Assembly (NCBI RefSeq): GCF_002975175.1
Contig: NZ_PCNZ01000002.1
Coordinates: forward strand, 540,230 to 604,229
Reading direction: 5' to 3'
From: Bacillus sp. MYb209
Lineage (GTDB): Bacteria; Bacillota; Bacilli; Bacillales; Bacillaceae_G
Length of the DNA: 64,000 nucleotides
The notes beneath the pieces are model-generated. The model did not search any database, had not been told where the DNA came from, and was given only the letters and a program-made list of their open reading frames with translations. A program made the position numbers and the translations under genes. The stretch's first letter is position 1. Every line of letters starts with the position of its first letter. Below are positions 28,728 through 38,597 of the stretch, piece by piece.

Positions 28728-28759
28728 TTACCTCCTATTTTTATATAACTAGGAGGTAA
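28728..28759 (+). repeat. 10-bp inverted repeat in the murE leader
   Basis: TTACCTCCTA and TAGGAGGTAA pair across 12 bases. The right arm carries a perfect AGGAGG that would serve a 9-codon reading frame starting GTG 28761 and ending TAA before murE. Could be a leader or translation-control structure. Confidence 0.5.
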
Positions 28760-28814
28760 TGTGTTACTTGCTAAAATAAGAGATAAATAAACAATGTAGA
28801 GAGGGTTTAGTGAA

Positions 28815-30290
28815 ATGAAGTTGCATACACTTGTATCATGTTTGCATGATTTTCCAGTTGTTCCAAAAGAAAATCCAGAAATAACATCTATTGAAGCTGA
28901 TTCACGTAAAGTGAAAGAGGGAAGCTTATTTATATGTATGAAAGGATATACGGTTGATAGCCATGACTTTGCTAAGCAAGCAGCCGCACAAGGAGCGGCT
29001 GCTATTATTGCGGAAAGACCAATTGATGTTGACGTTCCAGTTGTACTTGTGAAAAATACTTTTCGTTCGTTAGCGGTTTTAGCTGATTATTTTTATGGCC
29101 AACCAACACACAAGTTACATTTAATCGGTATTACAGGTACAAATGGAAAGACAACAACATCGCATATTATGGATGAAATTATGCGCGCACATGGTCATAA
29201 AACAGGGCTAATTGGAACGATTAATATGAAAATCGGTGATGAAACATTTGAGGTGAAAAATACAACACCAGATGCACTAACACTTCAACAGACGTTTTCA
29301 AAAATGGTTGAACAAGGTGTGGATAGTACAGTAATGGAAGTTTCGTCTCATGCTTTAGATCTTGGCCGTGTACACGGGTGCGATTATGATGTTGCAGTAT
29401 TTACGAATTTAACACAAGATCATTTAGACTATCATAAAACGATGGAAGAATATAAACATGCGAAAGGGTTGCTTTTTGCACAGCTTGGCAATAGTTATCA
29501 TCATAATCGTGAAAAATACGCTATATTAAACAGTGATGATCCAGTGGCAGAAGAGTATATGAGAAGTACAGCAGCTACTGTTGTAACATACGGTATAGAT
29601 GTTGCAAGCGACATTATGGCACGAGATATCGTAATGACGAGTGGCGGTACAACATTTACACTTGTAACACCGTATGAAACTGTAAATGTTACGATGAAAT
29701 TAATTGGTAAGTTTAATGTATACAATGTGTTAGCTGCTACAGCAGCAGGTCTTGTTTCAGGAGTGAGCTTACAAACAATTATTGATGTAATTAAAGAGCT
29801 TGCTGGCGTTCCTGGACGTTTTGAAGTTGTTGATGGTGGACAAAATTACACAGTTATTGTTGACTATGCACATACACCTGATAGCTTAGAGAACGTACTA
29901 AAAACAGCAAAACAGTTTGCAAAAGGTGATGTATATTGTATCGTTGGTTGCGGTGGAGATAGAGATAGAACGAAAAGACCAATAATGGCAAGTGTTGCAA
30001 CCGAATATGCAACTCATGCAATTTACACATCAGATAATCCAAGAAGTGAAGATCCGAAGGCTATTTTAGATGATATGGTAAATGATGCAAATGGGAATAA
30101 TTATGAAGTAATTGTTGATCGAAAAGAAGCGATACGTTCCGCTATCTCGAAAGTGAAAGCAGAAGATATTATTATTATTGCTGGTAAAGGGCATGAAACG
30201 TATCAAATTATTGGTAAAGAAGTTCATCATTTTGACGATCGTGAAGTTGCTAAAGAAGCAATCACGGAGCGTTTAAACAACGAAGTGTAA
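28815..30290 (+). CDS. murE: UDP-MurNAc-L-Ala-D-Glu:meso-diaminopimelate ligase
   Basis: 491-aa cytoplasmic Mur ligase that adds meso-diaminopimelate as the third stem-peptide residue. The ATP-binding [10 protein letters not shown], the carbamylated-lysine region, and the DNPRSEDP motif near residue 405 that selects diaminopimelate over lysine are all present, indicating an A1-gamma type cell wall as in B. cereus. ATG 28815 follows AGAGAGGG. It is separated from spoVD by a 210-bp leader with its own promoter candidate, so vegetative expression need not depend on read-through. Confidence 0.97.
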   Translation: MKLHTLVSCLHDFPVVPKENPEITSIEADSRKVKEGSLFICMKGYTVDSHDFAKQAAAQGAAAIIAERPIDVDVPVVLVKNTFRSLAVLADYFYGQPTHKLHLIGITGTNGKTTTSHIMDEIMRAHGHKTGLIGTINMKIGDETFEVKNTTPDALTLQQTFSKMVEQGVDSTVMEVSSHALDLGRVHGCDYDVAVFTNLTQDHLDYHKTMEEYKHAKGLLFAQLGNSYHHNREKYAILNSDDPVAEEYMRSTAATVVTYGIDVASDIMARDIVMTSGGTTFTLVTPYETVNVTMKLIGKFNVYNVLAATAAGLVSGVSLQTIIDVIKELAGVPGRFEVVDGGQNYTVIVDYAHTPDSLENVLKTAKQFAKGDVYCIVGCGGDRDRTKRPIMASVATEYATHAIYTSDNPRSEDPKAILDDMVNDANGNNYEVIVDRKEAIRSAISKVKAEDIIIIAGKGHETYQIIGKEVHHFDDREVAKEAITERLNNEV

Positions 30291-30312
30291 CAGCATGAGA
30301 GGAGGACTACAT

Positions 30313-31287
30313 GTGCTTGAACAAGGTTTATTAGTAACGGCTGGGGTAGCATTCTTAATTTCTGTTGCCCTTTCGCCATTATTTATTCCATTTTTAAGAA
30401 AGTTAAAGTTCGGACAGAGTATTCGTGACGAAGGACCGAAGTCACATCAAAAGAAATCAGGGACACCAACGATGGGTGGTATTGTCATATATGTATCTAT
30501 GATGGTGACTACGCTTATTATGGCGATTAAATTTAACAATTTAGGTGCAGAAGTATCATTGTTATTATTAGTTACATTTGGGTACGGATTAATCGGATTT
30601 TTAGATGACTACATAAAAGTAGTAAAGAAAAGAAATCTTGGTTTAACATCAAAACAAAAATTGATTGGTCAGCTTGTAATTGCTATTGCGTTCTTTTTAA
30701 TTGGAAAAGGGCAAGCATTTCACACTTATATCATGATTCCGGGAACTGATGTTAAATTTGAATTAGGCTGGGCATATTTTGTTCTTGTATTATTTATGCT
30801 TATTGGTGGATCAAATGCGGTTAATTTAACAGATGGTTTAGATGGTTTATTATCAGGAACAGCTGCTATTGCATTCGGAGCATTTAGTATTATTGCTGTA
30901 GCTCAAGAACAATTTGGGGTAGCGATTTTCTGTATGGCAGTTGTAGGAGCTGTACTTGGCTTTTTAGTATTCAATGCGAATCCAGCGAAAGTATTTATGG
31001 GGGATACAGGTTCTCTAGCTTTAGGTGGTGCTATCGCAGCTGTAGCGATTTTGTTAAAACAAGAATTGTTACTCGTTATTATTGGCGGCGTATTCGTAGC
31101 GGAAACTTTATCTGTTATTATCCAAGTTATTTCGTTCAAAACAACAGGAAAGCGTGTCTTTAAAATGAGTCCATTACATCATCATTATGAATTATGTGGT
31201 TGGTCAGAGTGGCGCGTTGTTGTAACGTTTTGGTCTGTAGGATTTTTATTAGCTGTGCTAGGAATTTATATCGGGGTGTGGATGTAA
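30313..31287 (+). CDS. mraY: Phospho-N-acetylmuramoyl-pentapeptide transferase
   Basis: 324-aa membrane enzyme that transfers phospho-MurNAc-pentapeptide to undecaprenyl phosphate, giving lipid I. About ten helices; conserved motifs [47 protein letters not shown] and the MSPLHHHYE loop are intact. Start GTG 30313 (MLEQGLL) follows AGGAGG at good spacing and gives the family length; an ATG 18 bases upstream overlaps the ribosome-binding site and is rejected. murD begins directly after its stop. Confidence 0.97.
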   Translation: MLEQGLLVTAGVAFLISVALSPLFIPFLRKLKFGQSIRDEGPKSHQKKSGTPTMGGIVIYVSMMVTTLIMAIKFNNLGAEVSLLLLVTFGYGLIGFLDDYIKVVKKRNLGLTSKQKLIGQLVIAIAFFLIGKGQAFHTYIMIPGTDVKFELGWAYFVLVLFMLIGGSNAVNLTDGLDGLLSGTAAIAFGAFSIIAVAQEQFGVAIFCMAVVGAVLGFLVFNANPAKVFMGDTGSLALGGAIAAVAILLKQELLLVIIGGVFVAETLSVIIQVISFKTTGKRVFKMSPLHHHYELCGWSEWRVVVTFWSVGFLLAVLGIYIGVWM

Positions 31288-32640
31288 TTGAAAACTGTAA
31301 CTGAATATCAAAATAAAAATGTTCTTGTATTAGGTATTGCTAAAAGTGGTTATGCAGCAGCTACTTTATTAAAAAAATTAGGGGCAAACGTCATTGTAAA
31401 TGATGGGAAACCATTAGTGGGTAATGTGCTTGCTGCTGAGTTACAAGCGGAAGGAATGGATGTTATATGTGGTGGGCATCCGTTAGAATTGCTGGAGAGA
31501 AACATTTCACTTGTCGTAAAAAACCCAGGAATTCCATATTCTAATCCACTCTTAGTGGCGGCGAAAGAAAAACAAATTCCAATTGTAACTGAGGTTGAAT
31601 TAGCATATCGCATTTCAGCAGCACCGTTTGTTGGGATTACAGGATCTAACGGCAAAACAACAACGACAATGTTAACGTTTGAAATGTTAAAAGAAGGACA
31701 AAAGCACCCAGTTATTGCGGGGAATATAGGTACTGTAGCTTGTGAAGTTGCACAATTGGCGAAAGAAAATGAAGTTGTCGTTACGGAACTTTCATCGTTT
31801 CAATTGATGGGAGTGGAATCGTTCCAACCAAAAATTGCAGCCTTTTTAAATTTATTTGAAGCGCATTTAGATTATCACGGGACGAAGAAAGAGTATGGTT
31901 TGGCGAAAGCGAATATTTTCAAAAACCAAACTGAAACAGATTATAGTGTAATTAACGCAGATGATGCAGATGTCATGGCGTTATCGGCATATAGTAAAGG
32001 ACAGAAAGTATTATTTTCGACGACGAAAGAAATTGAAGATGGTGCGTATATAAAAGATAACGCTCTTTATTTTAAAGGCGAAAAAGTAGTTAAAGTAAGT
32101 GATATTGTTTTACCTGGTAAGCACAATTTAGAAAATATTTTAGCAGCAATGAGTGTTGCTAAATTACTAGGTGTTTCTAATGAAGCAATTACTGCTGTGT
32201 TAAAAAGTTTTACAGGTGTAAAACATCGCTTAGAATATGTAACAACGATTAATAATCGTAAATTTTATAATGATTCAAAAGCGACGAATATGCTAGCGAC
32301 AGAAAAAGCATTATCTGCATTTACACAACCGATTGTATTATTGGCTGGTGGACTTGATCGTGGTAATGAATTTGATGATTTAATTCCATACTTTAAACAT
32401 GTCAAAGCGATTGTAACATTTGGACAAACTGCACCAAAATTAGTAAGAGCGGCAGAAAAAGCAGGATTAGATGTAATTGAAAGTGTCGATACTTTAGATG
32501 ATGCAGTAGTGAAAGCTTATGCTCATTCTACCGATGGTGATGTTATTCTTCTTTCACCAGCATGTGCAAGCTGGGATCAATTTAAAACATTTGAAGAAAG
32601 AGGAGACATTTTTATACAAGCTGTGCATAAACTTATATAA
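31288..32640 (+). CDS. murD: UDP-MurNAc-L-Ala:D-glutamate ligase
   Basis: 450-aa Mur ligase that adds D-glutamate to UDP-MurNAc-L-Ala. It has the Rossmann-like N-terminal domain ([14 protein letters not shown]), the ATP loop [12 protein letters not shown], and C-terminal NDSKATN and [11 protein letters not shown] motifs. The start is TTG 31288, immediately after the mraY stop, with GGGGTG inside mraY as ribosome-binding site. A strong hairpin follows before spoVE. Confidence 0.97.
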   Translation: MKTVTEYQNKNVLVLGIAKSGYAAATLLKKLGANVIVNDGKPLVGNVLAAELQAEGMDVICGGHPLELLERNISLVVKNPGIPYSNPLLVAAKEKQIPIVTEVELAYRISAAPFVGITGSNGKTTTTMLTFEMLKEGQKHPVIAGNIGTVACEVAQLAKENEVVVTELSSFQLMGVESFQPKIAAFLNLFEAHLDYHGTKKEYGLAKANIFKNQTETDYSVINADDADVMALSAYSKGQKVLFSTTKEIEDGAYIKDNALYFKGEKVVKVSDIVLPGKHNLENILAAMSVAKLLGVSNEAITAVLKSFTGVKHRLEYVTTINNRKFYNDSKATNMLATEKALSAFTQPIVLLAGGLDRGNEFDDLIPYFKHVKAIVTFGQTAPKLVRAAEKAGLDVIESVDTLDDAVVKAYAHSTDGDVILLSPACASWDQFKTFEERGDIFIQAVHKLI

Positions 32641-32647
32641 AGTAAAT

Positions 32648-32683
32648 CAAAACATCAGTAGGCTAACACCTACTGATGTTTTG
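32648..32683 (+). terminator. Strong hairpin between murD and spoVE
   Basis: CAAAACATCAGTAGG pairs perfectly with CCTACTGATGTTTTG over a 6-base loop. The T-run is short (TTTTG), so it may be a partial terminator separating murD from spoVE. Confidence 0.65.
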
Positions 32684-32730
32684 TTACATAGGGCAAAAGG
32701 TTCTGCCCAAAGAGGTGGTGTTCATGGGTA

Positions 32731-33822
32731 ATGAAGAAAACGCCTGATTTTATTCTCATCATCGTTACACTTGCGTTGTTAACAATCGGAATGATTATGG
32801 TTTATAGTGCGAGTGCGGTTTGGGCCTCTTATAAAATGGGGGATTCATTCTTTTTTGCAAAAAGACAATTGTTATTTGCAAGTCTTGGGGTAGTAGCTAT
32901 GTTTTTTCTAATGAAAATTGATTATTGGGTGTGGCGTACGTATTCAAAAGTAATTTTGCTAGTTTGTTTCGTTCTTCTTATTCTCGTTCTTATTCCTGGA
33001 GTAGGTCTCGTTCGTGGGGGGGCGCGAAGTTGGATTGGAATCGGGGCATTTTCTATCCAACCGTCAGAGTTTATGAAATTCGCGATGATTATTTTCTTAG
33101 CAAAATTTTTAGCGGAACGACAAAAATTAATTACATCTTTTAAACGAGGTTTACTACCGGCTCTTAGTTTTGTATTTCTTGCTTTTGGGATAATTATGTT
33201 ACAGCCAGATCTTGGTACGGGAACGGTAATGGTTGGGACATGTATTATTATGATATTTATTTCGGGAGCAAGGGTCTTTCACTTTGCAATGTTTGGTTTG
33301 CTTGGTGCAGCGGGATTTGTAGGGTTAATTGCATCAGCGCCATATCGAATGAAACGCATCACATCATATTTAGATCCGTGGTCGGATCCACTCGGAAGTG
33401 GATTTCAAATTATCCAATCGTTACTCGCAATTGGACCTGGTGGTTTATTTGGGCTTGGACTTGGACAAAGTAGACAAAAATTTCTTTATTTACCTGAACC
33501 ACAAACAGACTTTATATTTGCAATCTTATCCGAGGAATTAGGTTTTATTGGTGGTTCATTTGTGTTATTATTATTTAGTCTATTATTATGGCGTGGGATT
33601 CGTATAGCATTAGGAGCGCCAGATTTATATGGTACGTTTTTAGCAGTAGGTATTGTGGCGATGATTGCGATTCAAGTAATGATTAATGTTGGTGTTGTAA
33701 CAGGACTGATGCCTGTTACGGGTATTACTTTGCCATTTTTAAGTTATGGTGGATCAAGTTTGACCTTAATGTTAATGGCAGTAGGTGTATTATTGAATAT
33801 AAGTCGCCATTCTCGCTATTAA
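32731..33822 (+). CDS. spoVE: Stage V sporulation protein E, SEDS glycosyltransferase
   Basis: 363-aa SEDS-family polytopic protein (about ten helices) that polymerises cortex glycan with SpoVD. Signatures MVYSASAV, QPSEFMKFA, QPDLGTGTV, the catalytic-region YRMKRITSYLDPW, LPEPQTDFIFA and FLSYGGSS are present. Only ATG 32731 is possible in frame, but the ribosome-binding site AGAGGTGG is 12 bases away and better spaced for an out-of-frame ATG at 32724, which gives a 7-codon reading frame overlapping the spoVE start. Adjacent FtsW paralogues are similar; position between murD and murG supports SpoVE. Confidence 0.94.
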   Translation: MKKTPDFILIIVTLALLTIGMIMVYSASAVWASYKMGDSFFFAKRQLLFASLGVVAMFFLMKIDYWVWRTYSKVILLVCFVLLILVLIPGVGLVRGGARSWIGIGAFSIQPSEFMKFAMIIFLAKFLAERQKLITSFKRGLLPALSFVFLAFGIIMLQPDLGTGTVMVGTCIIMIFISGARVFHFAMFGLLGAAGFVGLIASAPYRMKRITSYLDPWSDPLGSGFQIIQSLLAIGPGGLFGLGLGQSRQKFLYLPEPQTDFIFAILSEELGFIGGSFVLLLFSLLLWRGIRIALGAPDLYGTFLAVGIVAMIAIQVMINVGVVTGLMPVTGITLPFLSYGGSSLTLMLMAVGVLLNISRHSRY

Positions 33823-33848
33823 ACCCTGTTTAAAAGACAGGGTTTTTC
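33821..33848 (+). terminator. Terminator after spoVE
   Basis: AAACCCTGT pairs with ACAGGGTTT, followed by TTC; it begins in the spoVE stop codon. Confidence 0.85.
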
Positions 33849-33924
33849 GTGTGTGTGTGAAAATACAATATGTATATAGAAATAAATACGATTGAATAAG
33901 AACAGGGAAGTGGAGGAATCAGTA

Positions 33925-35019
33925 GTGCGAGTATTAGTAAGTGGTGGGGGTACTGGAGGACATATTTATCCAGCTCTTGCTTTAATTAGAGAAATAAAAA
34001 AACTAAATCCAGAAGCAAGGTTTTTATACATTGGTACAGAGAATGGATTAGAGAGTACCATCGTACCGAAAGCGGGTATTCAGTTCCAATCTATTGTTAT
34101 AAGTGGATTTAAACGAAAAATATCTCTTGATAATGTAAAAACAGTGATGCGTTTCCTAAAAGGTGTTCAAGATAGTAAACGATATATTCGTCGTTTTAAC
34201 CCTGATATTGTGATTGGCACGGGTGGATACGTATGTGGGCCAGTTGTATATGCTGCGGCTAAATTAGGTATTCCGACTATTGTACATGAACAAAATAGTG
34301 TACCTGGTGTAACGAATAAATTTTTAAGTCGTTATGTCGATAAAGTTGCAGTTTGCTTTGAAGCAGCTGCAGAACATTTCCCACAGTCAAAAGTGGTTAT
34401 GACAGGTAATCCACGTGCATCAGAAGTAATGGACCAAAATGGAATGAAAGGAAAACGTTCGGTAGGACTATCCCTTTCTAAAAAATCCGTGCTTATTTTT
34501 GGTGGGAGTCGCGGGGCTAGACCGATTAACGATGCTTTTGTAGAAGCGATTGAACAATTTGGGAATAAAAGTTACGAAGTATTATATGTAACAGGCGAAG
34601 TACATTATGATAAAGTTATGGAAGCCGTGAAACAAAAAGGGAATCCGAATAATGTTATTATTAAACCTTTTATTCATAATATGCCAGAGGTACTGACGGG
34701 TGTAGATCTTGTTGTTTCAAGAGCAGGGGCTACAACGCTTGCAGAATTAACAGCGTTAGGAAAGCCAAGTGTATTAATTCCAAGTCCGTATGTAACAAAT
34801 AACCATCAAGAAAAAAATGCACGATCAGTTGTTGATAAAGGAGCAGCTAAAATGCTACTTGAAAAAGATTTAACATCTGAAACGCTTATTCGTGACATTG
34901 ATGAGATTTTATTGGATACACAAACATTACAAAATATGAAACTGGCTACTAAGCAACTTGGTATTCCAGATGCAGCAAATAAGCTATATGAAGTAATGAA
35001 CAAGCTTATTAAAAAATAA
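33925..35019 (+). CDS. murG: UDP-GlcNAc:lipid I N-acetylglucosaminyltransferase
   Basis: 364-aa GT28 glycosyltransferase on the inner membrane face that converts lipid I to lipid [16 protein letters not shown] at the N-terminus, [11 protein letters not shown], the HEQNSVPG loop, and the C-terminal [13 protein letters not shown] and NNHQEKNA donor-binding motifs are all present. Start GTG 33925 follows TGGAGG at 8 bases; an upstream in-frame start at 33892 would add 11 residues with no homology. Confidence 0.97.
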   Translation: MRVLVSGGGTGGHIYPALALIREIKKLNPEARFLYIGTENGLESTIVPKAGIQFQSIVISGFKRKISLDNVKTVMRFLKGVQDSKRYIRRFNPDIVIGTGGYVCGPVVYAAAKLGIPTIVHEQNSVPGVTNKFLSRYVDKVAVCFEAAAEHFPQSKVVMTGNPRASEVMDQNGMKGKRSVGLSLSKKSVLIFGGSRGARPINDAFVEAIEQFGNKSYEVLYVTGEVHYDKVMEAVKQKGNPNNVIIKPFIHNMPEVLTGVDLVVSRAGATTLAELTALGKPSVLIPSPYVTNNHQEKNARSVVDKGAAKMLLEKDLTSETLIRDIDEILLDTQTLQNMKLATKQLGIPDAANKLYEVMNKLIKK

Positions 35020-35080
35020 CATTAGGTGAACGCCCTGCATATTACTGTAATAAGGAGACTTAATATGGGGGAGATTGTCT

Positions 35081-35986
35081 ATGGAACAATTAGTAAAAGA
35101 GCTTTTAGAAGCAAATGTTGGTCGCGTGTTAGTTAATGAACCGTTAGCGCGTTACACGACTATGAAAATAGGCGGACCAGCTGATATTTTAATTGTGCCA
35201 AAGCATGTTGCTGGTATTGAGAAGACGCTAGAGTTAGTAAAGAAGTACAAGACAGGGTGGACTGCAATTGGTCGTGGTTCAAATCTTCTCGTATCTGATC
35301 AAGGTATAGAAGGTGTGGTTATTCGTTTAGGAGAAGGATTAGACCATTTAGAAGTCGAAAAACATAGAGTAAGAGTTGGTGCTGGATATCCCCTTATTAA
35401 ATTGTCAACTTTACTTAGTCGACAGGGATTAGCGGGCTTGGAATTTGCAAGTGGTATTCCAGGAAGTGTTGGCGGTGCAGTGTATATGAATGCAGGCGCT
35501 CATAAGTCCGACATATCGAGTGTATTAACGAAAGCTCGTATTTTGTTTGACAATGGAACAATTAATTGGTTGACGAATACCGAAATGGGATTTTCTTATC
35601 GCACATCTGTATTGCAAATGAAACGCCCTGGTATTGTTTTGGAAGCTGAATTCCAATTGGAGGTAGGCGAACGCGAGGAAATTGTAAGAAGCATGCAAAA
35701 GAATAAAGAGTATCGCCGTGAAACGCAGCCTTGGAATCACCCTTGTGCAGGAAGTATATTTCGAAATCCAGTCCCATATTTTGCAGGAGATTTAATAGAA
35801 AAATCAGGGCTTCGTGGCTATAAAATAGGTGGAGCTCAAATTTCTGAAATGCATGGGAATTTTATTGTTAATACTGGTGTGGCTTCAGCGCAAGATGTAT
35901 TAGACTTAATCGTATTGGTAAAGCGTACAATTAAGGATAAATTTGGTGTTGATATGCATACAGAAGTAGAAATAATTGGAAGATAA
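35081..35986 (+). CDS. murB: UDP-N-acetylenolpyruvoylglucosamine reductase
   Basis: 301-aa FAD/NADPH enzyme, type IIa MurB, that reduces UDP-GlcNAc-enolpyruvate to UDP-MurNAc. FAD-binding motifs [23 protein letters not shown] and [17 protein letters not shown], the catalytic-serine region [11 protein letters not shown], and the terminal MHTEVEIIG are present. ATG 35081 follows GGGGGAG; in-frame TTG 35075 would overlap that site. Placement after murG, as in B. subtilis. Confidence 0.96.
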   Translation: MEQLVKELLEANVGRVLVNEPLARYTTMKIGGPADILIVPKHVAGIEKTLELVKKYKTGWTAIGRGSNLLVSDQGIEGVVIRLGEGLDHLEVEKHRVRVGAGYPLIKLSTLLSRQGLAGLEFASGIPGSVGGAVYMNAGAHKSDISSVLTKARILFDNGTINWLTNTEMGFSYRTSVLQMKRPGIVLEAEFQLEVGEREEIVRSMQKNKEYRRETQPWNHPCAGSIFRNPVPYFAGDLIEKSGLRGYKIGGAQISEMHGNFIVNTGVASAQDVLDLIVLVKRTIKDKFGVDMHTEVEIIGR

Positions 35987-36015
35987 CGGTTGTTCGTTCC
36001 GCTCATTATCATTTA

Positions 36016-36024
36016 TGTTATAAT
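36016..36024 (+). promoter_or_regulatory. Extended -10 promoter for divIB
   Basis: TGTTATAAT is a perfect extended -10 element just after murB. The predicted start (about 36031) puts the following hairpin at the very 5' end of the transcript. Confidence 0.5.
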
Positions 36025-36032
36025 AAGAAGAT

Positions 36033-36061
36033 AAGAACGGCATGAGGAACATGCCGTTCTT
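36033..36061 (+). terminator. Hairpin between murB and divIB
   Basis: AAGAACGGCATG pairs perfectly with CATGCCGTTCTT across AGGAA. The following sequence (TATGTTAC) is not a T-run, so it may be a weak terminator for murB or a 5' stabilising stem for the divIB mRNA. Confidence 0.5.
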
Positions 36062-36084
36062 TATGTTACATAGGGGGATCGTAC

Positions 36085-36855
36085 ATGAAAAATAGTAAAG
36101 TGATTGAACTACAAGATCGTGTACCAAAATTAAAGAATCAAAAGAACAAGAATACGAAACCTGTTAATCATCGGTTAATTTTATACATATCGATTTTATT
36201 TTTATTAGTACTCTTTTTAATTTATTTTCGGTCTCCGCTTAGTAATATAAAAAAGATAAGTGTGTTTGGAAATCATTATATGACAGATGAACAAGTTATG
36301 AAGGAATCAGGTGTGACATATGATACGAGTTATTTCCGAGTAACAGCACATAAAGCAGAAGAAAACTTAACGAAACGAAAAGAAATTAAAGAGGTAAATG
36401 TAAAAAAACGTTTCCCAAACAAAATTGATGTTCATATCGAAGAATATTTGACAATTGGCTATATAAACAAAGATGGGAAATTACAACCGTTATTAGAAAA
36501 TGGGAAAACACTCGATGTACTTCCGAACGGAAAACTTCCAGTTGCAGCACCAATTTTTGAACCGTTTAAAGAGGAAAAAATGAAGGAATTAATTGCAGAA
36601 CTAGAAAAATTAACGCCGACTATTTTAAGGTCTATTTCTGAGATTCGTTATACACCAACGAACGCAAATGAAGATCATCTTACTTTATATATGAATGAAG
36701 GATATGAAGTGAGCACCACTATTCAAAATTTCGCAAAGCGAATGGAAACTTATCCACTTATTTTAAAAACAATTGAACCTGGTAAGAAGGTTTTAATTGA
36801 CTTAGAAGTGGGTGCATATACGAAGGAACTAGGTGCTGAAGAAAAGAAAGAATAG
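36085..36855 (+). CDS. divIB: Cell division protein DivIB (FtsQ)
   Basis: 256-aa bitopic divisome protein: basic cytoplasmic tail (1-30), one transmembrane helix (about 31-48), a POTRA domain (about 52-120: LSNIKKISVFGNHYMTDEQVM) and a beta domain, ending in a charged tail. It binds FtsL and DivIC. ATG 36085 follows AGGGGGATC. The B. subtilis genes ylxW, ylxX and sbp that follow divIB are absent here. Confidence 0.95.
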   Translation: MKNSKVIELQDRVPKLKNQKNKNTKPVNHRLILYISILFLLVLFLIYFRSPLSNIKKISVFGNHYMTDEQVMKESGVTYDTSYFRVTAHKAEENLTKRKEIKEVNVKKRFPNKIDVHIEEYLTIGYINKDGKLQPLLENGKTLDVLPNGKLPVAAPIFEPFKEEKMKELIAELEKLTPTILRSISEIRYTPTNANEDHLTLYMNEGYEVSTTIQNFAKRMETYPLILKTIEPGKKVLIDLEVGAYTKELGAEEKKE

Positions 36856-37047
36856 AATGATAGTTTTTACTGCGTTATTACGTATGAAATGAAACAAACG
36901 TTCTTTTATATGGATGCTAATTTGCAAGAATGCTTAATTTGATGAAAAAAATGTAAATTTTCTTAGATTCATACTAGGATTGGTACAAGTTTCACTTTTC
37001 TACAAGTACATCTTAGTGTAGACTTATACTTGGCGGTAATCTTTACA

Positions 37048-37069
37048 CTTGAAATATAATTATTTCAAG
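37048..37069. repeat. 9-bp inverted repeat overlapping a TATAAT
   Basis: CTTGAAATA and TATTTCAAG flank TAAT; TATAAT lies at 37055-37060. It could be an operator over a -10. The nearest -35-like sequence, TTGGCG (37030), is 19 bp away. Confidence 0.4.
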
Positions 37070-37084
37070 ATAGAGCAGTTATTC

Positions 37085-37115
37085 ACAGGTTACTGCGATA
37101 TTCTTAAATGAATGT
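37085..37115 (+). promoter_or_regulatory. Candidate sigma-H promoter for ftsA-ftsZ
   Basis: ACAGGTTAC, a 13-bp spacer and AATGAATGT resemble the sigma-H pattern RnAGGAwww/RnnGAATww. ftsAZ of B. subtilis has a sigma-H promoter that raises expression at sporulation onset, which supports this reading. Confidence 0.4.
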
Positions 37116-37256
37116 TAAATAAAAATAAGAAAAATATAAGGTTAAAAAAGGGAAACGTATAAAGACGTTGAATATTTTTCTTATAAATAGTAAAGTTGCG
37201 ATTGTTGTTCCATATATTGAGTTGTATGGTATAAATAAAGAAGGAGGTGCCAAAGA

Positions 37257-38558
37257 ATGAACAGCAATGAAATATATGTTAGTCTTGACATCGGTACATC
37301 CAATGTTAAAGTCATCATTGGTGAAATGGTTAATGACAGCTTAAACATTATTGGTGTTGGAAACGTAAAATCAAATGGTTTGAAGAAGGGATCGATAGTT
37401 GATATAGATGAAACTGTTCGATCAATTAAAAAAGCAATTGAACAGGCTGAGCGCATGGTGGGTATCCACATTGAGCAAGTTGTAGTAGGTGTCAATGCAA
37501 ACCAGGTACAGTTGCTCCCGTGTCACGGAGTAGTCGCTGTTTCAAATGAAGATCGTGAAATCGGGAATGAAGATGTCTTACGCGTTCTAGATGCAGCGCA
37601 AGTTGTGTCAATTGCTCCTGAACGTGAATTTATTGATGTGGTACCTCGACAGTTCATTGTAGACGGTCTTGACGAGATTAACGATCCACGCGGGATGATC
37701 GGTGTAAGATTAGAAATGGAAGGTACACTTATTACAGGCTCGAGAACTTTACTACATAACCTACTTCGTTGTGTAGAAAAAGCAGGTCTTGAAATTGTTG
37801 ATATTTGTCTGCAACCTTTAGCGGCAGCGACAGTTGCGTTATCTTCGGATGAAAGAAATAGAGGGGTAGCCCTTGTTGATATGGGTGGAGGATCTACGAC
37901 CTTATCTATTTTTAAAGATGGAGAGTTGCAAGCAACGAGCGTATTGCCATTAGGTGGAGATCATATAACGAAGGATATAGCGATTGGGCTGAAAACTTCA
38001 ACAGAAAATGCAGATCAAATTAAGCTGAAATATGGACATGCTTTTTATGATACAGCATCTGAAGAAGAGATGTTTACGGTTCCTATTATGGGAAGCGATC
38101 AAACAGAACAATATTCTCAGTTGGAATTATCGGATATAATAGAGGCTCGTGTAGAGGAAATTTTAATGTTTGTTCAAGATGAAGTGCGTAAGTTAGGAGT
38201 AAAGCAAGTAGCTTCTGGATATGTACTAACTGGTGGGATAGCTTCTATGCCAGGTATTCTTGATCTTGCATACGATATTTTACATGAAAATGTTCGTATA
38301 GCAACTCCTGATTATATTGGTGTTCGTGAGCCTCAATATACAAGTGGAGTTGGATTAATTAAACATTCTTATCAAAAAGCTAAATTACGTGGGAAAAATG
38401 TGCAGGAAAAGCAAGAACATTTTGAACCAGTACCAGCACCAATGCCGGTACAACAGCAACCTGCGAAACAAAAAACTCGTAATCAAAACAATACTAATCA
38501 AAATGATGACCGTATGATGTCAAAAGTAAAACGTGTATTCCGTTATTTATGGGATTAA
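37257..38558 (+). CDS. ftsA: Cell division protein FtsA
   Basis: 433-aa actin-like protein that tethers FtsZ to the membrane. The N-terminal ATP-binding VSLDIGTSNVKV, the SHS2/1C region, DMGGGSTTLSIF and TGGIASMPG are present. A Gln/Asn-rich linker (about 385-415) leads to a C-terminal amphipathic membrane-targeting helix (MMSKVKRVFRYLWD). ATG 37257 follows AAGGAGGTG. ftsZ follows 39 bases later; the two form one operon. Confidence 0.97.
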   Translation: MNSNEIYVSLDIGTSNVKVIIGEMVNDSLNIIGVGNVKSNGLKKGSIVDIDETVRSIKKAIEQAERMVGIHIEQVVVGVNANQVQLLPCHGVVAVSNEDREIGNEDVLRVLDAAQVVSIAPEREFIDVVPRQFIVDGLDEINDPRGMIGVRLEMEGTLITGSRTLLHNLLRCVEKAGLEIVDICLQPLAAATVALSSDERNRGVALVDMGGGSTTLSIFKDGELQATSVLPLGGDHITKDIAIGLKTSTENADQIKLKYGHAFYDTASEEEMFTVPIMGSDQTEQYSQLELSDIIEARVEEILMFVQDEVRKLGVKQVASGYVLTGGIASMPGILDLAYDILHENVRIATPDYIGVREPQYTSGVGLIKHSYQKAKLRGKNVQEKQEHFEPVPAPMPVQQQPAKQKTRNQNNTNQNDDRMMSKVKRVFRYLWD

Positions 38559-38597
38559 AATTGGACACGAAAAATGAGGTTCTAGGGGGATTTCGAC

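Larger units (their letters stand above)
36856..37256. other. divIB-ftsA control region
   Basis: 400 bases with no gene; in B. subtilis this interval holds ylxW, ylxX and sbp. It contains a 9-bp inverted repeat around a TATAAT (37048-37069) and a sigma-H-like promoter (37085-37115). A further TGGTATAAA at 37227-37235 is too close to the ribosome-binding site to be useful. Confidence 0.7.

Noticed and set aside
37227-37235. TGGTATAAA as an ftsA promoter
   Set aside because: Transcription would start within the ftsA ribosome-binding site, leaving no usable leader.
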